Assembly: GCA_026986135.1 (NCBI GenBank)
Contig: JALSPD010000165.1
Span: 1 to 7,028 of the forward strand
DNA length: 7,028 bases
Reading direction: 5' to 3'
Source: DHVE2 group archaeon
GTDB lineage: Archaea > Thermoplasmatota > Thermoplasmata > Thermoplasmatales > Aciduliprofundaceae
In this document: piece after piece, positions 4,248 to 7,028 of the stretch
Numbering within the stretch: position 1 is the stretch's first letter
Layout: each line of letters starts with the position of its first letter
Made by a program: the position numbers and the translations under genes
Notes under the pieces: generated by a model
What the model saw: the letters and a program-made list of their open reading frames with translations, nothing else
What the model was told of the DNA's origin: nothing
Database searches by the model: none

Positions 4248-4355
4248 TCAACGCTTATTTGCTCTTCGCTGCCTCTTCAAGCGGCGCATTTTTTTCTTTC
4301 TCCATTTCCATCGCATCTTACCGCGTTTTTTCCAGTCACGTGAACTCCTCTTCAT
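4248..4355 (-). CDS. rpl41e: Large ribosomal subunit protein eL41
   Basis: A 35-residue, extremely basic protein with 21 Arg or Lys residues. The core MRWKWRKKKMRRLKRQRR (residues 14-31) is nearly the eukaryotic eL41 sequence (MRAKWRKKRMRRLKRKRR). The first 13 residues (MKRSSRDWKKRGK) match the N-terminal extension of the archaeal version as I remember it from Pyrococcus, so I take the ATG at 4355 over the internal one at 4316. eL41 is a single short helix sitting in the ribosome at the subunit interface. A TATA box lies about 37 bp upstream, predicting a leader of roughly ten bases, and a T-run follows the stop. It is divergent from pgk. It is short enough to be missed by automatic gene calling. 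Confidence 0.9.
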   Translation of the reverse strand: MKRSSRDWKKRGKMRWKWRKKKMRRLKRQRRANKR

Positions 4356-4387
4356 CTTGACACCAATTGCGGGATAATTGCAACTTC

Positions 4388-4397
4388 AATATAAATC
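4388..4397 (-). promoter_or_regulatory. TATA box of eL41
   Basis: On the minus strand the bases ATTTATATTG are centred about 37 bp ahead of the eL41 ATG, so transcription should begin near 4366 with a leader of about ten bases. It is back to back with the pgk promoter in the 103-base divergent spacer. Confidence 0.6.
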
Positions 4398-4430
4398 TTA
4401 CTAATGTCGTGCATCAGCGCAATGAGAAAA

Positions 4431-4440
4431 AGTTTATACT
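4431..4440 (+). promoter_or_regulatory. TATA box of pgk
   Basis: AGTTTATACT, with the purine-rich GAGAAAA ahead of it, lies about 24 bp before the pgk ATG at 4459. The spacing predicts a leaderless or nearly leaderless message. If so, the Shine-Dalgarno-like GAGGATGAT at 4442-4450 would not be in the main transcript. Confidence 0.6.
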
Positions 4441-4458
4441 TGAGGATGATTTAATCCT

Positions 4459-5682
4459 ATGAAGTACCTGAGTATGGACGATTTCAATCTAAGGGGCAAA
4501 ACGGTTTTCGTCAGGGTTGATGTGAATTCCCCTGTGGATCCTATATCCGGAAAAATACTGGATTATTCCCGTTTTGAGGCCCATCGGAGGACCCTTATGG
4601 AACTGAGAAGGTCAAAGGTTGTAATACTTGCGCATCAGAGCAGGCCAGGAAAGAGAGACTATATTTCTCTCCGAAATCATGCCGAAGTTTTCACCAAGAT
4701 ATTAAACAGGAAAGTTGAATTTGTGGAAGATCTATTTGGGAAACTTGCAAGGGAAAAAATTGAGAATATGAGCAGCGGTGACTACATTTTACTTGAAAAT
4801 ACACGGTTTTATGCAGAAGAATATTGCCTTAAAAAGGGTGATTTTGGAGAGACAAATATAGTACGGAATCTGGCTCCACTTGGGGATTTTTTTATAAACG
4901 ATGCCTTTGCTGCTGCTCATAGAGCACAAACAACTCTGGTGGGATTCGCTTCAAAGATGCCAATGCTGGCTGGAAGACTTATGGAAAAGGAAATTGAGAT
5001 GCTTACTCATTTCATGGTGATGGATGAACATCCAAAAGTTGCCGTTTTTGGAGGGGCCAAAGCAGATGACTCAATAACAGTAATGGAGAATTTTCTAAAT
5101 AATGGGATAGTGGATAAGGTTCTAACAGGGGGTGTTGTGGCTTATTTCTTTTTGATAGCCAAGGGATACGATCTTGGTGAGGGAAGTATGGCTTATTTAG
5201 AAAAAGAATTTGATGATTACACCAAATACGTTGAGCGTGCATCAAAGTTGATTGAAAAATATGATGATATGATTGAAATTCCAGTGGATGTAGTGGTCAA
5301 CAACGATGGTAAAAGAAAGGCGCTAACGGTTGATGAGCTTCCAAATCCAAAGCCCATATATGATATTGGTCTGGATACAGCCATAAAGTATATGGGTATA
5401 TTGAGGAATGCGAAGGGTATAGTGCTTAATGGGCCAATGGGGGTATTTGAGATTCCAGAGTTTGAGGTTGGTACTTTGGAGGTATATAAGGGAGTTGCAG
5501 AATCCTCTGCTTTTAAAGTTGCTGGCGGGGGGCATACCATTGCAGCCATTGAAAAGTACGGACTAAAAAGATATTTTGATCATATAAGCACTGGGGGCGG
5601 TGCGCTGATAACTTTCCTTTCAGGCGGAAAAATGCCAGTAATTGAAGCACTTGAGAGATCATATGAGGAATACCAACCTTAA
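4459..5682 (+). CDS. pgk: Phosphoglycerate kinase
   Basis: Catalyses 1,3-bisphosphoglycerate + ADP = 3-phosphoglycerate + ATP in the cytoplasm, for glycolysis and gluconeogenesis. The 407 residues are full length for the archaeal branch of the family. The N-terminal substrate domain shows VFVRVDVNSPVDP (17-28), the phosphoglycerate-binding arginines in YSRFEAH (Arg38), HQSRPG (Arg62), NTRFY (Arg116) and AAHR (Arg155), and FINDAFAAAHR (145-155). The nucleotide domain shows FGGAKADDSI (197-206), LNGPMGVFE (323-331), AGGGHT (355-360) and STGGGA (377-382). All key residues seem present. The ATG at 4459 fits both a TATA box 24 bp upstream and a Shine-Dalgarno-like GAGGATGAT. The gene is divergent from eL41 and convergent with corA, with which it shares the TTAA at its end. 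Confidence 0.97.
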   Translation: MKYLSMDDFNLRGKTVFVRVDVNSPVDPISGKILDYSRFEAHRRTLMELRRSKVVILAHQSRPGKRDYISLRNHAEVFTKILNRKVEFVEDLFGKLAREKIENMSSGDYILLENTRFYAEEYCLKKGDFGETNIVRNLAPLGDFFINDAFAAAHRAQTTLVGFASKMPMLAGRLMEKEIEMLTHFMVMDEHPKVAVFGGAKADDSITVMENFLNNGIVDKVLTGGVVAYFFLIAKGYDLGEGSMAYLEKEFDDYTKYVERASKLIEKYDDMIEIPVDVVVNNDGKRKALTVDELPNPKPIYDIGLDTAIKYMGILRNAKGIVLNGPMGVFEIPEFEVGTLEVYKGVAESSAFKVAGGGHTIAAIEKYGLKRYFDHISTGGGALITFLSGGKMPVIEALERSYEEYQP

Positions 5683-6425
5683 ATTATTCCCTTTCTTTTG
5701 AAATATATGACCATTACCAGGGCTATTATTGCCATAAGGGTGAGAGAGTAATAATACCCGTAGGACCAGTAGAGTTCTGGCATGTTTCTGAAATTCATAC
5801 CGTAAATGCCAGTGATCAATGTAAGGGGCATCATAATGGTGGCTATTACAGTGAGTATTTTCATTACTTCATTCATCTTGGATGAAAGTGTGTTTTGCAT
5901 AAGCTGGATGGCGGTGGTAGTTGCATCAACCAGATATTCCACAACTTCAATCATCTCATTTATATCACGGAGGATTCTTCGCATCTCCCTGCGATGATAG
6001 TTATCGTCAATGGCTGTTTCAACAATGTTCCTCAACCTGATGTAGTCTCTGTGCATATAAAAGAGATTTTTCTTTATTTTTACAATGTTAACCAGAATTT
6101 CACGAGAGTAGCTGTGAATTGATGCGTTTTGCAGTTTCTCCACCTTTGCTTCAATATGGTCAAGAGTGCGATACTCGTTCTGAAGTATACTCCAGGCGAG
6201 CTCTGCAATATTGCCCCTTTTAACCAGAAAACCCTTAATCTTTTCCAGGGTATCTTCTGATGCTTTTAAAACAACACCATTTTTTCCCTCCTGCAGTTCA
6301 ACTGATCCCTGAGAGAATTCTTTATCATAGAAGTGGAGTCGGATTATAACAGCAATCTCTCCATCACGAATTATTATCCTGTTGCTTCCAGAAACATTCT
6401 CCGTAACAATTGCAATATCAGGCAT
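5679..6425 (-). CDS. corA: CorA-family divalent metal (magnesium) transporter, short form
   Basis: A 248-residue membrane protein. The signature GMN (residues 209-211, in GIYGMNF) closes the first transmembrane helix (about 189-207, ILTVIATIMMPLTLITGI); the second spans about 225-242, and the C-terminus is the basic tail FKRKGII. CorA channels are pentamers that let Mg2+ (or Co2+, Ni2+) into the cytoplasm, with the GMN loop as selectivity filter. The long helix before TM1 (about 95-188) is the stalk. The cytoplasmic beta domain (1-70) is shorter than in classical CorA of about 315-350 residues, so this is a compact member; a Zn2+-exporting relative (ZntB type) is an alternative. A TATA box about 26 bp ahead of the ATG and no ribosome binding site suggest a leaderless message. 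It follows guaA by 36 bases. Confidence 0.92.
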   Translation of the reverse strand: MPDIAIVTENVSGSNRIIIRDGEIAVIIRLHFYDKEFSQGSVELQEGKNGVVLKASEDTLEKIKGFLVKRGNIAELAWSILQNEYRTLDHIEAKVEKLQNASIHSYSREILVNIVKIKKNLFYMHRDYIRLRNIVETAIDDNYHRREMRRILRDINEMIEVVEYLVDATTTAIQLMQNTLSSKMNEVMKILTVIATIMMPLTLITGIYGMNFRNMPELYWSYGYYYSLTLMAIIALVMVIYFKRKGII

Positions 6426-6446
6426 ACAATAAAAAATTACGTGGGT

Positions 6447-6456
6447 GTATTTAAAA
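6447..6456 (-). promoter_or_regulatory. TATA-like element of corA
   Basis: On the minus strand TTTTAAATAC is centred about 26 bp ahead of the corA ATG at 6425, inside the 36-base spacer after guaA. It allows corA its own leaderless transcript, though read-through from guaA is also possible. Confidence 0.45.
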
Positions 6457-6461
6457 TTTCG

Positions 6462-7025
6462 CTATCTTTTTGCTAATTCTATAAAATTTTTGAATATCTG
6501 CTCCCCGTATTGAGTATGCTCCACCTCTGGATGGAACTGAACACCGTAAATCGGTTTTGAAGGATGCTTTATTGCCTGGTACTTGCAGTTTTCCGAAGAT
6601 GCTAGGGGTATAAGGACACCCGGATCTTTTATTTCATCATTGTGGCTTTCCCATACAATTATGCGGTCTGGAATTCCCTGAAAAATATCATCGTGATCGT
6701 GTATCTCTATTTCCGTTTTTCCGTATTCTGGATACTTGGCAGGACCGCATTTTCCTTCAAAATGCTCGGCTATGAGTTGTGCTCCCACACATATGCCCAG
6801 GATAGGAATATCAAGTTCATCAAGATATTTTCTCTGCAATCCAAGCTTGTCCTTTTCGTGAAATATGCTCGGTGCACCTCCAGAAAGAACAACGGCATCT
6901 ACATCCCTGAACTCTGATATTGGCGTGGTATTATCCACTATTTTTGCATCCACTCCTAGATATCGGAGTACACGCCACTCCCTGTGAGTCCACTGTCCAC
7001 CGTTATCAACGACAAATATCTTCAT
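6462..7025 (-). CDS. guaA: GMP synthase glutamine amidotransferase subunit (subunit A)
   Basis: Releases ammonia from glutamine for the ATP-dependent amination of XMP to GMP, the last step of GMP synthesis. In Archaea the glutaminase and the ATP-pyrophosphatase are separate proteins; this 187-residue frame is the complete glutaminase and the partner gene is not in the window. It is a class I amidotransferase: oxyanion strand VVLSGGAPS (45-53), nucleophile elbow GICVGAQL with Cys79, and FHPEVEHT with His165 and Glu167 completing the triad. VWESHND (124-130) corresponds to the WxSHxDE segment of GMP synthase glutaminases. The ATG lies three bases from the window edge, so its promoter and ribosome binding site are outside. 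Confidence 0.95.
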   Translation of the reverse strand: MKIFVVDNGGQWTHREWRVLRYLGVDAKIVDNTTPISEFRDVDAVVLSGGAPSIFHEKDKLGLQRKYLDELDIPILGICVGAQLIAEHFEGKCGPAKYPEYGKTEIEIHDHDDIFQGIPDRIIVWESHNDEIKDPGVLIPLASSENCKYQAIKHPSKPIYGVQFHPEVEHTQYGEQIFKNFIELAKR

Positions 7026-7028
7026 TGT

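Noticed and set aside
4443..4458. Stem AGGAT/ATCCT just before the pgk start as a possible translational control hairpin
   Set aside because: The TATA box position predicts transcription beginning at about the ATG, so the stem would not be in the main transcript.
5012..5549. Minus-strand open frames of 77, 110 and 70 codons inside pgk
   Set aside because: They are antisense to a full-length conserved gene and lack motifs and start signals.
5806..6122. Plus-strand open frames inside corA
   Set aside because: They are shadows of the CorA helical region, with no initiation signal or recognised family.
1..7028. CRISPR array or long tandem repeats
   Set aside because: No regularly spaced repeats of 20 bases or more were seen on either strand.

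Overview
The window reads as chromosomal DNA of a euryarchaeon. Signs of this are a stand-alone GMP synthase glutaminase subunit, an archaeal-type phosphoglycerate kinase, a 35-residue eL41 ribosomal protein, a tRNA-Trp split by a box C/D intron after G37, no encoded CCA end, TTTATA-type promoters 25-30 bp upstream of starts, and GGAGGTGAT ribosome binding sites. The moderate-to-low GC and the overall gene style make me think of the Aciduliprofundum/DHVE2 part of the Thermoplasmatota, but that is an impression and not a proof.

The window falls into two halves. Positions 1 to about 3980 are accessory DNA, all genes on the plus strand, with uneven base composition and several broken genes. They hold a 70-aa protein of unknown role; a ribbon-helix-helix antitoxin with an overlapping RelE-family toxin; the 5'-truncated tail of a large membrane-anchored surface-type protein, fused in position to the end of relE; a very AT-rich two-helix membrane protein; a VapB-like small protein with a VapC toxin cut to about half length; a 296-base gap with decayed sequence; and a 192-aa protein with the hallmarks of a HUH (MobA-like) relaxase, followed 12 bases later by an 18-bp imperfect inverted repeat.

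Positions 3979 to 7028 are core housekeeping DNA: tRNA-Trp (minus) with its guide-RNA intron, eL41 (minus; short and easily missed), pgk (plus, divergent from eL41), corA (minus, convergent with pgk and sharing the TTAA stop tetranucleotide), and guaA (minus, complete, upstream of corA).

The accessory half abuts the 3' end of tRNA-Trp, the side on which integrative elements usually accumulate. The most interesting parts are the lone relaxase with its two flanking hairpins, the tRNA-Trp intron whose second guide has co-varied with a C at position 39, and the toxin-antitoxin/truncated gene junctions that show repeated insertion and decay. A novel mobile system built around the relaxase is possible, but from this window alone it remains a hypothesis.
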